Shown: positions 40,771-52,042 of the stretch, piece after piece
Layout: each line of letters opens with the position of its first letter
How positions within the stretch are numbered: the first letter of the stretch is position 1
Origin: Xiphophorus maculatus
Lineage: Eukaryota; Chordata; Actinopteri; Cyprinodontiformes; Poeciliidae
DNA: 64,000 nucleotides
Assembly (NCBI RefSeq): GCF_002775205.1
Contig: NC_036447.1
Location: 29,448,245 to 29,512,244 of the forward strand
Reading direction: 5' to 3'
Program-made: the position numbers and the translations under genes
Notes under the pieces: generated by a model
Seen by the model: only the letters and a program-made list of their open reading frames with translations
What the model was told of the DNA's origin: nothing
Database searches by the model: none

Positions 40771-43700
40771 TCAGTCTATCCGGTTTCCGCAGATGGTGAA
40801 TCGGTCTATCTCCAGCAAGTCTTTCTTGGGCGTTCTGTGTTTGAGTCCGTCTCCTTCCAGTCTCATGTCATTGTTTAGAATTTTGTCCTCGTCGTCCTCG
40901 TCTGGCGTCGTCAGGAACGTGTCCGAGTCGCTCTTTGGGATGGCGGAGGAGGGGCCCTCTGGCTTCTCTGTGGGTGGAGAAACGCCCGGTGTCAGTGATA
41001 CTCCTGCGCTGTTTGACGTGGGCTCTGCGGATGAGAAAGTGTTTAAGAGTTTAGCAGCAGAGAAATGTTCACAATGTGAAATTCCTTTGGTAGCTGTCGG
41101 GTATCAAATATCTCAACGTAGACAAAGACGTGTAAAAAAAACCCTTGAAAGAATTCAGGTTTTGCAGCAGCAGCGTGCTCCCGCACGACACAAAACCTCT
41201 TCAACATCAGTACATCCAAGTGGAGAAAGTAAGAAAATAAACAGCTTTTGGTACAAATACTGGTGAGTCTAACAGGCCCATCAAAATAAATTAGAATGAA
41301 TCATTTTATTATTTGACACTCTACTTTTTTAAGTTAATAAAAATAATCAGAAATTTTAAAGGGGCAGTATTATATGTTTTCCAGCGACAGTATAATTTTA
41401 TAAAACAATCAAGTAACTATGTATACTTTTGATATAAATTATATATACATGCATATCAAATATGTATTATGTTTACATGCATATCAAATACATGCATATT
41501 AAACGAAACTTCAGTTTGTAATTTAACACCTTGAAATTGGGCTTCTGTCTCTTTGTTTAGCACAGCTGAATGGTTGCCATGGGAGACTAAAGGATTTCTC
41601 AAACAGGCATGAAAGAATCAAGGCAACACTCCAAGTACGGTATGTTTATGATGAGGGAATAACATAACATGGCGCAAAGCTCAAAAAAAAGTTCATTTCA
41701 CATAAAGCTGCCCTATTAATTGCATGTGCTGCTGTATGACCCAGACAGCAGCAGTCTGACCTTGTGGCGCTGCGGTGTGAGTGCTTTTGCTGCGGTTGGC
41801 TCTGGAGTTAGCACGGCTGGAGGCGACAGACGGGGGCGGGTCAAACAGCTTTTCCTCCATCTTGGCCTCTTTGACAAACATGCAGGATGTTCCAAGGAGA
41901 ACGATGCTGTTGAGCACCTTCAGCGTGATCATCCTGCTCGCAACGACCAAAAAAAAAAAATGAGAGTACAACGCAAACGTGCGAAAACATAACAAGCGAC
42001 AACGTTGCATTTCATATTTACCCCAAGTAGAACAGCAGCACACACATGAAGGAGAGCGAACCCTGGATCTTCACTGAGCTCGTCACCACTCTGATCAGCT
42101 GAAAACAGAAACAGAAAAAAACAGCTGGAACCATGCAACACTTTAGAAATGTGATATGGTGCTCTGTGTTTATGTGTAAGCATCTAATGACGGACCAGCA
42201 GAGCTAAAGGAAGCGGAATGAAGCCCATTCTTCTGGATACGGAGTCGCTGTAGTCGGTGTAAGCCTGCAAACATTTTCAGAACAAAAAAAGCCTCATTTA
42301 ACTTCTGACTCCAAAGACAAATCTAACTTTGTTCTGTTGGACAGAAATGTGAGAAAAAATATAAAAATTCAATCTGAAACATGCAATTGTGTTTAATATT
42401 CATAAACTACAGGTTCAAACATTAATGCAGCTTTTTAAAGTTGTTCCTATCAGGATTACAATAGTTTTATAGTACAAGTTTTGCCCTCATTTGTTAAACT
42501 ATAACCACAAATGTCTGTGCATTTTATGGGAAATTATATGATGAACCAAAACCATGCAGTGCTTCATTATGAAAGAGAAAGAAATCGATAAATGTCTTTC
42601 TAAGTTTTCACCAGTAAAAATCTGAAAGGTGTGGTGTGTTTGTATTCAGTCGCCCCTCAAACAGCACTTTGTAGAACAAACATTTTAAGCAGTTCCAGCT
42701 GTAGGTGTTTTACTGTAAAACATAATTTTCCCCCTGTTGGTATTTCTGGTGGTTTATAAAAGTGGAAAGAAAAGTCGCCTTTGTCTTTTTTGGCTGCGTA
42801 TATGTAGGCTGTGCACATTTAGAGTATCGTCCCTTTGCGAGGCTGTTGAATATTAATTAAGCCGAATAAAATTTTATGCATTTTAATATGTCATTACAAT
42901 CATTTTAAAAACTGGCATGTAAATACAGAATATGAGGGGATTTTGTTGACCCTGTCGGTCAAAATGACTGAAGATGAAAAAGCCTAGCGTGACCTCTGAC
43001 TGGAATTTAAGTTATTTTATACATCTAAACTTGATCAAATGCACTTATTTCTTCAATAACTCTTACCAGCTAAAAGTACACAGTTTCTGTATGTAATTAG
43101 AGTCCATTATAGTGGCAATAAAAATTATTGCAAAAAACTGGAATCACTGGGAATCATACCATCAACATAACTGGCTGTGAGATATTTCAACTCTACAGAA
43201 AAGCAAGAATTTTTTGCACCGCCCCCAATTCACCTTTTGCTCCCCAACTAATACTGAGAGGTCCGTTATTATGCCACCTCTCCACAAATACAGTACGATC
43301 CAAAATGATTCCTACGATATGAGAAATACTTGAACATCGGTGTAAAGACAGCTGCTAATTCAAGTTGTTTCACTCACATTTTTCTGTCGGCTGCTGACGA
43401 GGTCGAAGGCAAGGCTGGCTCTGTATTCTCCGTACACCTGGGAACACAAACAGAGAGAATTGATAGCTCTCAGTCAAGGAACCCATAAATAACCAAATGC
43501 TCCGTTAAAGCAGCCGACAGAAGGTATGTGTGTCTAAAAAGTGATGGCAAAAAGATGTTTCTTGCAAAAAAAAAGTGTGGTTGGCTTTAACAGTGTGAAA
43601 AAATCAAGTAAATTCCTCCTTTAACAGGAGGAAGGAAGGAGGTGTTAAAGCCACCAACGTTGAAATGAACGGAGAGACGGTGGCTCAGCTGCAGGCAGAT

Positions 43701-46700
43701 CCTGTTTCAGACTGAAATATGCATGAGTGAGAGATGCATGAGTAAATCAACATTTACGGAAGGTGGAAGAGGAGAAGAAACACAGAGACAAAAATGATCC
43801 AGGTCAGGTTGAGTTTTTGGAGTTTGGGATAAAGAAACACCTGAGTGATAAAATACACCTCACAACATTTTACAACCAGCAACAAGAATGCAGCAAGTGG
43901 TTTCTGGATGGTAAATCAACAACACTTTTGTTTTCCAGCAGCCATTGTACAGCGCATACAGCTGATCAAACGTGCTGGAGCTATGCTTGGGTTGCTATGG
44001 AACCACACATATGCTAAATCAAAGGACTCTGTGGCAAAAAAAAGAGCCCTATCGGGACATCCCTCATTTTGGACATCCCATTTTATTTTTCATGTTATCA
44101 GAAACAAAAGAACGGAAGGCGTTGGTGAGAAGCTGAGTGTTTTGGTCAAACAGAAGCAGCAGATAGACAGTGAGATGCACATTGCACAACATTGTTATCT
44201 AACTTTTCTGAGTGAACAGACGTGAACAAAATTCTGACCAATCACACAACAGTTTGACATGCAGAGTGGGGTGAAAGTTCATCAGAGGGGTTGTGTTAAG
44301 AGGTGGACGACATGCGGCTGAAAAGAAAATGATTTGGTTTTCGTTGCATAACTGCAACACCAGCTGCGTTTCCATTTCAAACATGAGCAAACTTTGTGCA
44401 TTTTCCGCCAATGCCGAAAAAACACAACATAACTAAAGAAACGGAATTAAAATCACATGTGAATAAGTTTGTTCTCGTGATAAGTCATTAAAAAAAAATC
44501 TTTTTCTTCACGGGTTGTGCCGGTGGCAGCATCCGGTTGTTGGCTATGTGACGTGTGATGCTAAAAAAGTGTTTCCATTTAACTTTTGCAAAATAAACCA
44601 ATTCTGATATGGCCAAAAAAAAAAAAAAAAAAAAACACCTCATCCTAGTACCAAGACTTTTTAATTGAAAAATTTGTCATGTTTCTATTGAGCAAATGTA
44701 TTTCTGGAATGTCAAATTACACATTTATATGACAGCCAATCCTCTGACAACTGACAGACGCTCCAGAAAGTGCCTGTAACGCTGTCACTCCACTCTCTAG
44801 TGCCGTTTCTAAACATACCAGCTACCTGAGGATCAAATCATTTTCAAACCCATCTCTGATTTAAATCTGATTTAAACGTTTTTATCAGTGAGTGTAAATA
44901 ACCTGTTAAAGAGACATTAGGGGACTCACGTCAGCACTGATGTCATTAAATTTGGTGATGAAGGCGTGCTTGACAACGTCCACTGCCACTTCTGATGTAA
45001 TCACCATGACTACGTCTGGGAACAGGACCCAGAAGTGGTCTAAAACAAACACAGGAAGCTGAAATCAATATAATTATTCAGATACGTAGGCTGATGAGAA
45101 AGGAAGTTTGTGTTAAGGGCTAAAGCAGAAGGAAAACGGATCTGCGCTGGGAGTCGTGTCATGCTGCGTGCATTCTGAGCTGGTATTAGTTACCAGGATT
45201 CCATGAAAACTGCTCCATGTTTCTCAGACAGACAATGAGCAGAAGGATGTAGTTGGTGAACCTCTCCTTTATGTCTGTGGGAAACAAAACAAATCAATCC
45301 TGGATTAACCTACTTTCTGCCCACTGCCGCTCAGTGCGATCTCAGAAATTTACCTTGGATTAAATCAGGTTAAAGAGGGGAGGATAAAAATATCCCAAAC
45401 GTGTGATTTTAGTGCGGAGGCTCCGATGGCTTCCGACTTACCGCTGTTGGACATCTGGAACAGGTTGTTCTTTTCAAACTTCTTAAACACGCTTCCTTTG
45501 ATTTCCACAAACTGGGGAAACAAAATCAGAGCCTCAGTGGTTCTGCTGAGTTTTTAAGAGTAAATATTGAAAACAATTACACTCACATTGTTTGACATCA
45601 TTATGGTGAGCAGAGACTTGTTATGGGAGTTGAAGGCTACATTCAGTGTAGTGGCCTGAACCATGATGAGAATGGCATGAAGGACTAGATCAGTAAAAGC
45701 TGAGGAAAACAGGTTTGAGGTCAAATACAAGATGAGTCCCATCAGTAACGCTTATTCTAAATACAAATGTTTACTTTGAATGAATGAATGAATGAATGAA
45801 TGAATGAATGAATGAATGAATGAGTGAATGAATGAATGAATACTAATAAAGAAGGAAGGAAGGAGGGAAGAAAGGAAGAAAGGAAAGAAAGAAAAGAAGT
45901 AAGGAAGGAAGGAAGGGGTTAAAAAGAAAGAGAGAACAAAGGAAAAAAGAAGGAAAGGAAGGAAGGAAGGAAGGAAGGAAGGAAGGAAGGAAGGAAGGAA
46001 GGAAGGAAGGAAGGAAGGAAGGAAGGAAGGAAGGAAGGAAGGAAGGAAGGAAGGAAGGAAGGAAGGAAGGAAGGAAGGAAGGAAGGAAGGAAGGAAGGAA
46101 GGAAGGAAGGAAGGAAGGAAGGAAGGAAGGAAGGAAGGAAGGAAGGAAGGAAGGAAGGAAGGAAGGAAGGAAGGAAGGAAGGAAGGAAGGAAGGAAGGAA
46201 GGGAGGAACAAAGGAAGGAAGGAAGGGAGGAACAAAGGAAGGAAGGAAGGAATATAGGAAATAAATGTTTCCATATTTGTTATCCGTTTCCAATCATACT
46301 CAGATTAACTATGACACATGGAGTGTTCTGGTTTTCCAGACTGTATAAACTCTTAAATGGTGTAAAACAGATGAAAATGCTCCATTCAGATCAGAATAAA
46401 GGACGAGAACATGATCATTTGGCTTCAATAATACAAACTGAAAACCTCCAGCTATGTTCCACTGCATTCAGAAATGAAAGGCTGGTGTGTGTTTCTAAGC
46501 TGTTGGTGTGTGTTTCTAAGCTGTTCCACTCAAACTGTCTTTCGGACAACTAGTCCATAAACAAAAACATAAAGATTGTTATTTTTAATAATCCAGATGG
46601 AGTGCAGTCTGGCAAATATTACTATCATTAAGTCTGTTTTCATCTCAGTGTTTTGGACTCTCAGAGGTCGGTCCCAGTGAGGATACAGACATAGAGCACA

Positions 46701-49511
46701 GCCATGAGGAAGTGAGGAATCACTCCTATGTGTGCTCTCTTCTTCTCCTTGGGCTCGGTGGCGGTCCAGTACAGAGCATCTAGGATGTCTTGGCCAAACG
46801 ACGAGAAGAGGCGATCGGCAACCTGGAGGAAAGCACCGACGGCAAATCAGTGGGTGGATGTGAAATCAGCTGACAAAGCCAGAACCCAGAGACAACCATG
46901 TGACTCTACCTCCAACATATTGTAGATGATGTAGAGTTTGATGACGGACTGTCCCCGGATCAGATGGTACATCATGGAGTAATCCACGTAGCTCATCATG
47001 GAGTAGCACAGCACCATGATGAAGCCCTTCAGGACGTCGCACACCTGGGCAGGCTGCAGCAAACGGGAGCCGCTGGAGCCCAGAAAACATTACGAGGAAC
47101 AAAATGTCACACGATGGGAAACATCCAAGCTAAAATCCAAAACACAAGAGCCACAAAATGCTGCTTACTATTATCCAATCAAACTGAATGAGTCGTGTAG
47201 AAATCTGCTGCCCTCTGGTGGTTAAAACCATCATCGCCACAGCAAAACATTCCCACAATTTCAATGGGTTTTTACTTACAACTATCAAATTGTACGAATC
47301 GTATAGATACTAGATTTAATCAAACAGATCAAATATAGAAAAAAAAGTCACTTTCACAGACAATTACATACTTTCCTAAAGACTTATAATGTAAAGGAAT
47401 CCCTTAGTAACTATAAATGATTCTGCCTTGCAAAAGTTTCTGGAGTGCTGGAGTTTTTCCACACATGCTCATGTTATCCCCGCAAACTTAAACCTATTTG
47501 AATGGCATTTTATGTGCTAGACCAGGAATGCTGAGGTCCAGTCATTGAGTTGTGACAAGACAATATCTGGAAAAGTTTCAATAAATCTGTATTTAAAATC
47601 ATCTGCAAATTACATAACTGCAGATGTATAATAATAACATATTTCAAACTTACAGCATCGCTTAATCTTCTGTCTTATTTATTTTTGCTTAAAGGGGCAG
47701 TATTATGTGTTTTCTAGGCACAAAGTGCCATTTTACAGCACAATCACGTAGGGTCAATATGTTGCCTTCAGTTGGCAAAAAATAGTGAAATATATATTAA
47801 ATATGACTTAAAAGAAATTTGACTTTGTAATTTAATGCCTTGAAATTGGGCCTCTGTCTCTTTAAAGACTCCTGCTCTTTCTGAAACTCTGCATCCAGGA
47901 AGTCATCACAACATGGCTCCTCTATTAACCCTTTAACAACATTTTTACCAGCGTTTCACAAACACGTAGTTTGTATGAGCTCAACAGAAGCACAGTTCCA
48001 CCAGATGTTTGCTAATTGCTGCTGGCTAGTCTATAGGAGGGGGGCATTGCAGGAGAGGGCTGCTCTGTCAGGGAGAGCCTTGGAACCTTCCTGCAACTGG
48101 GTCCTTGAAGGCGGAGCTCAGTCCCCCCAGGTGTTTTGCACAGCTGAATGGTAGCCATGGAGATTAAAGGACTTCTCCAACAAGCATGAAAGAATCAAGG
48201 CAACAGTTCAGAGGACAACATTAGAACATGATGAGAAGCTAAGGAAAAATGTGATTTAACGCCTCTTTAAACATCTATATCTGGTTTCACTTTAGTACCT
48301 GCTTAGTTACCCATTGAGTTTGGCTTCAACCTGTCTCACTCCCCATAGCTATTAGTGCAGATTACCCGAGACCGCAGCATGGCACAGTCAGGAGTCGTAA
48401 AAGGGCCAGAATCACTCGGAGCGGCAGCAGGGTGAACACGTACAGAAAAGTATCCAGACAGAGGAAGAAGCCGAAAGTCATCAGCTGCAGGGAGAGCCGA
48501 CAGACGGACATGTAAACGTGTGTGTTTAACTCTGGTGGGAGTGATCGATGATGGATTTCTCTGGCGCTCGTGTGTTTACCTTCTCCAGCTCCTTGGGGAT
48601 GCGGAGGCAGGTGTAGACCCTCTCTCTGCGCTCCGTGTATTTGGCCTCATTGTGTTCCAGAAAGTAGCCTCTGGTTAGCTCAGTGGTTATGAATCTGACC
48701 AGAGACAGATCTGGAAGTAATCGCACAGACATATAAATAATTAAAGGAAGAAAAATGGACATTAGCTATTAAATAAATTCCTTCATCGGGTCTTCTTCTG
48801 AAGCCATCATGAGCTGTCTAGATGAGATTTGACCTTCTTCTGATAATATATGAACATCAATTTCTAAATTAAATGCTAAATTTACATTCATCTGATCTAG
48901 TTAAGGAGTAGATTAACAAAAGGAATGTGACAACTCCCATATCCTGGACATATTTGTGTTTGGCAGCTCTTGAAGCTCAGACTTTCAGCCTCCTCCAAAC
49001 TCTGCTTCAAAGTTTTCTCATGGCTGTGATTCCTCCTGCTGCTAGTGGAGCTTTTTCTCTTTTTTGTGACATAAAACCAAATATGTTTTATGATCTGGAG
49101 TGGAGGTGCAGAAAGAGAAAAAAATGACTTTAAGAATTGCAATTCATAGGCCTAGGAATTCGGAAACATTTCAAAATGCTCAAAAACTGATTTTAGCCTG
49201 CTTAGTTTTCAGTAAATCATTAGATTTTGAAGTAAAACATTATATTTTGAATAATTCTTGTTTTATATTTAGTTAAGAAAAAGCCAAGCAGTTAAACTAA
49301 CTTAAATATTGCTCATTTACGTTACAGAATTTTTTTCCCCCCCAACCTATTTTTGTTTAAATATAAACTGATGGAATTTGATACAGAGCGGAACCTTACA
49401 GCATTGTTTGAAATTAATGTTACATTTGTTTACACCATATTTTCCCATTTTCAGTTACATAATTTAAACATAATCTCTAGACCGTTTGAATAGAAAGATT
49501 GGTTTCTGAAT

Positions 49512-49606
<95 letters not shown>

Positions 49607-50572
49607 TTAGTTTTGTGTAATACTCTGATTTCCCAAAACATTAAATATTATAAAAATCTAAATGTACAGATCTAGCCACTTAAAGTATGTAATTATCTGT
49701 GCAATAATTCTACATAATATGAAAATGCTTCTTTTTTAATTCAGCTATCAAATAAATAAATATATATATATATATATATGATTTTTCAATTCATTGTGTG
49801 CATTCACGAACTCAATTCAGTAGAGAATGCACGCTGTAGTTGTCGGACCTTGTAAAGAAACCTGAGAAAAAAGCCACACAGACAAGACAACGCCTGTCAC
49901 GCACGTTCACTCCGATTTTGGACAGACGAAATTCATAGGCAAGAACACTGATCATTACTCCTTGATAAGATTTGCTGTAATTAATAAAAAACTAACTTTG
50001 CACATAAACACGCTTATGTGCAAAAGCTTGCTAATGCGCCTGCGCAATGTATCTACGTCCAACTAAACGAAGACGCAAGCAGCCTGTCCTGCACGTCTAC
50101 ATCAATTTGTTACCAGTAACCGCTGTGATAAAATACATAATAGTTGGGTGCATCGCCACCGGATATGTCTTTGTGTTGTTTTGGTCAATCTCAGTGTTGT
50201 AAACACAACTGCTGCATCTGACTAGGCACTGCTGCACAGCCCCACGTCACTGAAATTCATTTAAACTGCGAGCTAAAGGTCTTTGCTGTGCTGCAAGGAG
50301 CAAATATGCGTGTAAATGCTTATTGACAAATAGAAACAACAGCTCCAGTAGCCTGTTTGTATAGTGAAATTGTAGAAACAAGGCTGACTCTCACCTGACA
50401 GGTTGCCTTTTTGGCCTCTAGCGCCGCCATTTTTATCATGAAACCCCCGCGTGTCAGTAAGTCCGTCTTTCTTTTTATTCTGGTCCGCGTTAACGGCCTT
50501 AGTGGCTCTCTCCCTGTCCTCCTTCTCTTTTTCCTTCTCCTCTACCAGACCTGTCGACAGCGAATCCGCCAT
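40771..50572 (-). CDS. tapt1: Transmembrane anterior posterior transformation protein 1, 14 exons
   Basis: Exons in transcript order: 50572-50395, 48710-48580, 48484-48366, 47072-46910, 46822-46687, 45684-45587, 45511-45442, 45274-45194, 45039-44930, 43437-43378, 42264-42196, 42098-42022, 41933-41761, 41024-40771. They total 1719 nt, 572 aa plus stop (human 567). Near-identity to the human protein is obvious in ELTRGYFLEHNEAKYTERR, DYSMMYHLIRGQSVIKLYII, LYWTATEPKE, QATTLNVAFNSHNKSLLTIM, VEIKGSVFKKFEKNNLFQMS and the terminus DRFTICGNRID. It is a polytopic membrane protein of the TAPT1/DUF747 family, linked in mammals to axial skeletal patterning and primary cilia. The N-terminal 59 codons (Lys/Glu-rich) are poorly conserved. 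I chose the ATG of MADSL, but an in-frame ATG at 50638 exists. The exon 6 acceptor is the CTAG at 45686-45685, not the nearer CTCAG. The exon 11 donor is the weak GTCCGT. Confidence 0.96.
41357..41719 (+). repeat. Family A repeat, copy 6 (internally deleted)
   Basis: Starts TTAAAGGGGCAGTATTATAT and ends ACATAAAGCTGCCCTATTAA. It is 363 bp, with the central third missing. It lies in the last tapt1 intron, ending 42 nt from the end of exon 13. Confidence 0.85.
44358..44737 (+). repeat. Family B dispersed repeat, copy 4
   Basis: Starts GCTGCGTTTCCATTTCAAAC and ends with a GGAATGTCAAATTACACATT block. It is shorter than copies 2 and 3 and lies in the tapt1 intron between exons 9 and 10. Confidence 0.65.
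45776..45841. repeat. (GAAT)n microsatellite
   Basis: About 16 GAAT units with one GAGT variant in the tapt1 intron between exons 5 and 6. Confidence 0.95.
45855..46253. repeat. Long (AAGG)n microsatellite
   Basis: A pure run of about 240 bp (45960-46200) within about 400 bp of purine-only sequence (top strand). Long serine-proline-leucine-phenylalanine frames across it are artefacts. It is in the tapt1 intron between exons 5 and 6. Confidence 0.97.
47208..47221 (-). promoter_or_regulatory. CTCF-like motif
   Basis: CTGCCCTCTGGTGG, whose complement CCACCAGAGGGCAG is a close match to the CTCF core consensus. It lies in the tapt1 intron between exons 3 and 4. Motif match only. Confidence 0.45.
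47689..48270 (+). repeat. Family A TTAA-flanked repeat, copy 7
   Basis: Starts TTAAAGGGGCAGTATTATGT. The right end GCCTCTTTAA is somewhat diverged. It is full length (582 bp) in the tapt1 intron between exons 3 and 4, ending 96 nt from the 3' edge of exon 3. Confidence 0.88.
49357..49512 (+). repeat. Family H dispersed repeat, copy 2
   Basis: Matches 32491-32645 from AAATATAAACTGATGGAATT to ATTGGTTTCTGAAT and is followed directly by CA and AT microsatellites. Confidence 0.6.
49513..49601. repeat. (CA)n-(TA)n compound microsatellite
   Basis: About 17 bp of CA, then about 70 bp of AT repeats, in tapt1 intron 1. Confidence 0.95.
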
Positions 50573-50700
50573 CTTCGACAAAACGGCCTCAGCTGCTGCC
50601 AGGGAGACTGCGCAACGCGCCGTGACGTCACCACGCACCGTAACTTCACAATTTCACCAGAAGGTGTCGCCAAAGTGTTTGTTGGCTTCTGCCTGAATCT
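50573..50700 (-). promoter_or_regulatory. tapt1 promoter with full CRE palindrome
   Basis: TGACGTCA at 50623-50630 is a perfect CREB/ATF site about 50 bp upstream of the chosen tapt1 start codon, within a CpG-rich segment (CTGCGCAACGCGCCG). If transcription starts downstream of it, the upstream in-frame ATG at 50638 would not be included in the mRNA. Confidence 0.5.
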
Positions 50701-51265
50701 TCAAAACCCGATGACTGCTCACAGTTTGTTTGACCAAAATACACGCTAATAAATATGGGGGGATTTTTCTGCCCATAAAGGACTTTCTAGCTCCTCAAAT
50801 GAAAAGAGTCAGTGTTTACAACACTGAGATTGACCAGTGATCAGTGACCAAGAAGTGATTTAGACGTTTTTGCAGAGTATTCAGCGGAAAGTTTACTTTT
50901 ATTTTGCTCAATTTTGGTCTTCTATCTTCTTACTGCTTTGGTGAAATCTAGCTGTTTATTGGGTCTTTGTCCTAATAAATATAGACAGAAAAGAAAAATC
51001 TTATGTTTTTACCATGACAATAACCATTAGAATGTGTAGTTTATTGCTTACCTCTCAATATATGTTCTTTGATAACAAAAAGGAAAAATCTTAATATTCC
51101 TCTCTAAGATATGTTTTCTTACATATTGCTGAGAAAGAAATAATTTACTAATGGTATGAAATTAAACTATAATAATAAACAAATTTATATAATTTTAAGT
51201 CATATTGCAGTTTGACAAATAATCAGCACACACACACACATATGAGTGTGTATATATCCATCCAT

Positions 51266-51307
51266 CCATTTTCTGTACACCCTTACAGAAGGGTGTACAG
51301 AAAATGG
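51266..51307. other. Perfect 19-bp inverted repeat
   Basis: CCATTTTCTGTACACCCTT and its complement are separated by 4 nt (ACAG). It sits at the left border of the RTE-like tail, and the right arm includes the start of that tail. Confidence 0.85.
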
Positions 51308-51547
51308 ACACCGTCCAAGACTGGCGACCTGTCCAGGGTGTACTCCGCCTCTTGCCCGGAAAGTAGCTGCAGATAGGCACCGGCACCCCTGCCGACCCCA
51401 TTAGGGACAAGGGTGAACAGAAACTGGATGGATGGATGGATGGATGGATGGATGGATGGATGGATGGATGGATGGATGGATGGATGGATGGATGGATGGA
51501 TGGATGGATGGATGGATGGATGGATGGATGGATGGATGGATGGATGG
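51289..51547 (+). mobile_element. RTE-type retroelement 3' tail ending in (GGAT)n
   Basis: GGCGACCTGTCCAGGGTGTA, CTCCGCCTCTTGCCC, GATAGGCACCGGCACCCC and AACTGGATGGATGG form the tail seen on many teleost LINE copies. The (GGAT)n run of about 120 bp (51426-51547) is its terminal repeat. The coding part is absent. Confidence 0.7.
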
Positions 51548-52029
51548 GACAACATGTTGAGTTGATGCTTTCTGTTGACCTTTAGGGTCGTTGTTGTATG
51601 TCAACCACATCTGTCATTTGACTTTAAGAATGCGTTTAATTTTACAGCTGATTGAGCAGCTATAGACTATAAGCCATAAGGAATGATTGATTCAAAGTTG
51701 GAGTTGGAAAAGGTTAATTTCTCCTGTGAATACATGTGTGTGTGGGCGTCTGTCTGCGTGTGCGTGTGTGTGTTTGTTTGTGTATGCGCGGATAGAGTTT
51801 CTCCCGGTAAGAGATCTCCCTGACGCCCATAGATTCAATTTCTCCTCCCGTGTGACTTACACATGAATAGATGGAACATCACGCCGGGCCCAGCGGCTTT
51901 TCATGAAGCTTCATCGCTTCTCTCTTCCCGAGCTGAGAGGAGACGATGAACGACTCCGTAAACCCATGGTGATCACCGAGCCCGCCCCGCGGCCGCTGCC
52001 CGGCGTCCTCTTACCTTTCCCGGGGCACC

Positions 52030-52041
52030 ATGGGCTCGTAA
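52030..52041 (+). other. Minimal upstream ORF of clrn2
   Basis: ATG GGC TCG TAA in a strong start context (CACCATGG) ends one base before the clrn2 ATG at 52043. It depends on the transcript start lying upstream of it. Confidence 0.6.
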
Positions 52042-52042
52042 G

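Larger units (their letters stand above)
50700..52042. other. Divergent intergenic region tapt1 / clrn2
   Basis: About 1.5 kb separates two divergently transcribed start codons. It contains an inverted repeat, an RTE-type 3' tail with its GGAT microsatellite, and a GC-rich block just upstream of clrn2. No gene was seen between them. Confidence 0.7.

Noticed and set aside
45843-46293. 124-143 aa frames of Ser-Phe-Leu-Pro repeats
   Set aside because: Pure translation of the AAGG tract.
50034-50045. NRF-1-like TGCGCCTGCGCA in tapt1 intron 1
   Set aside because: One mismatch from the palindrome and about 350 nt downstream of the first coding exon. Not enough to call a promoter.
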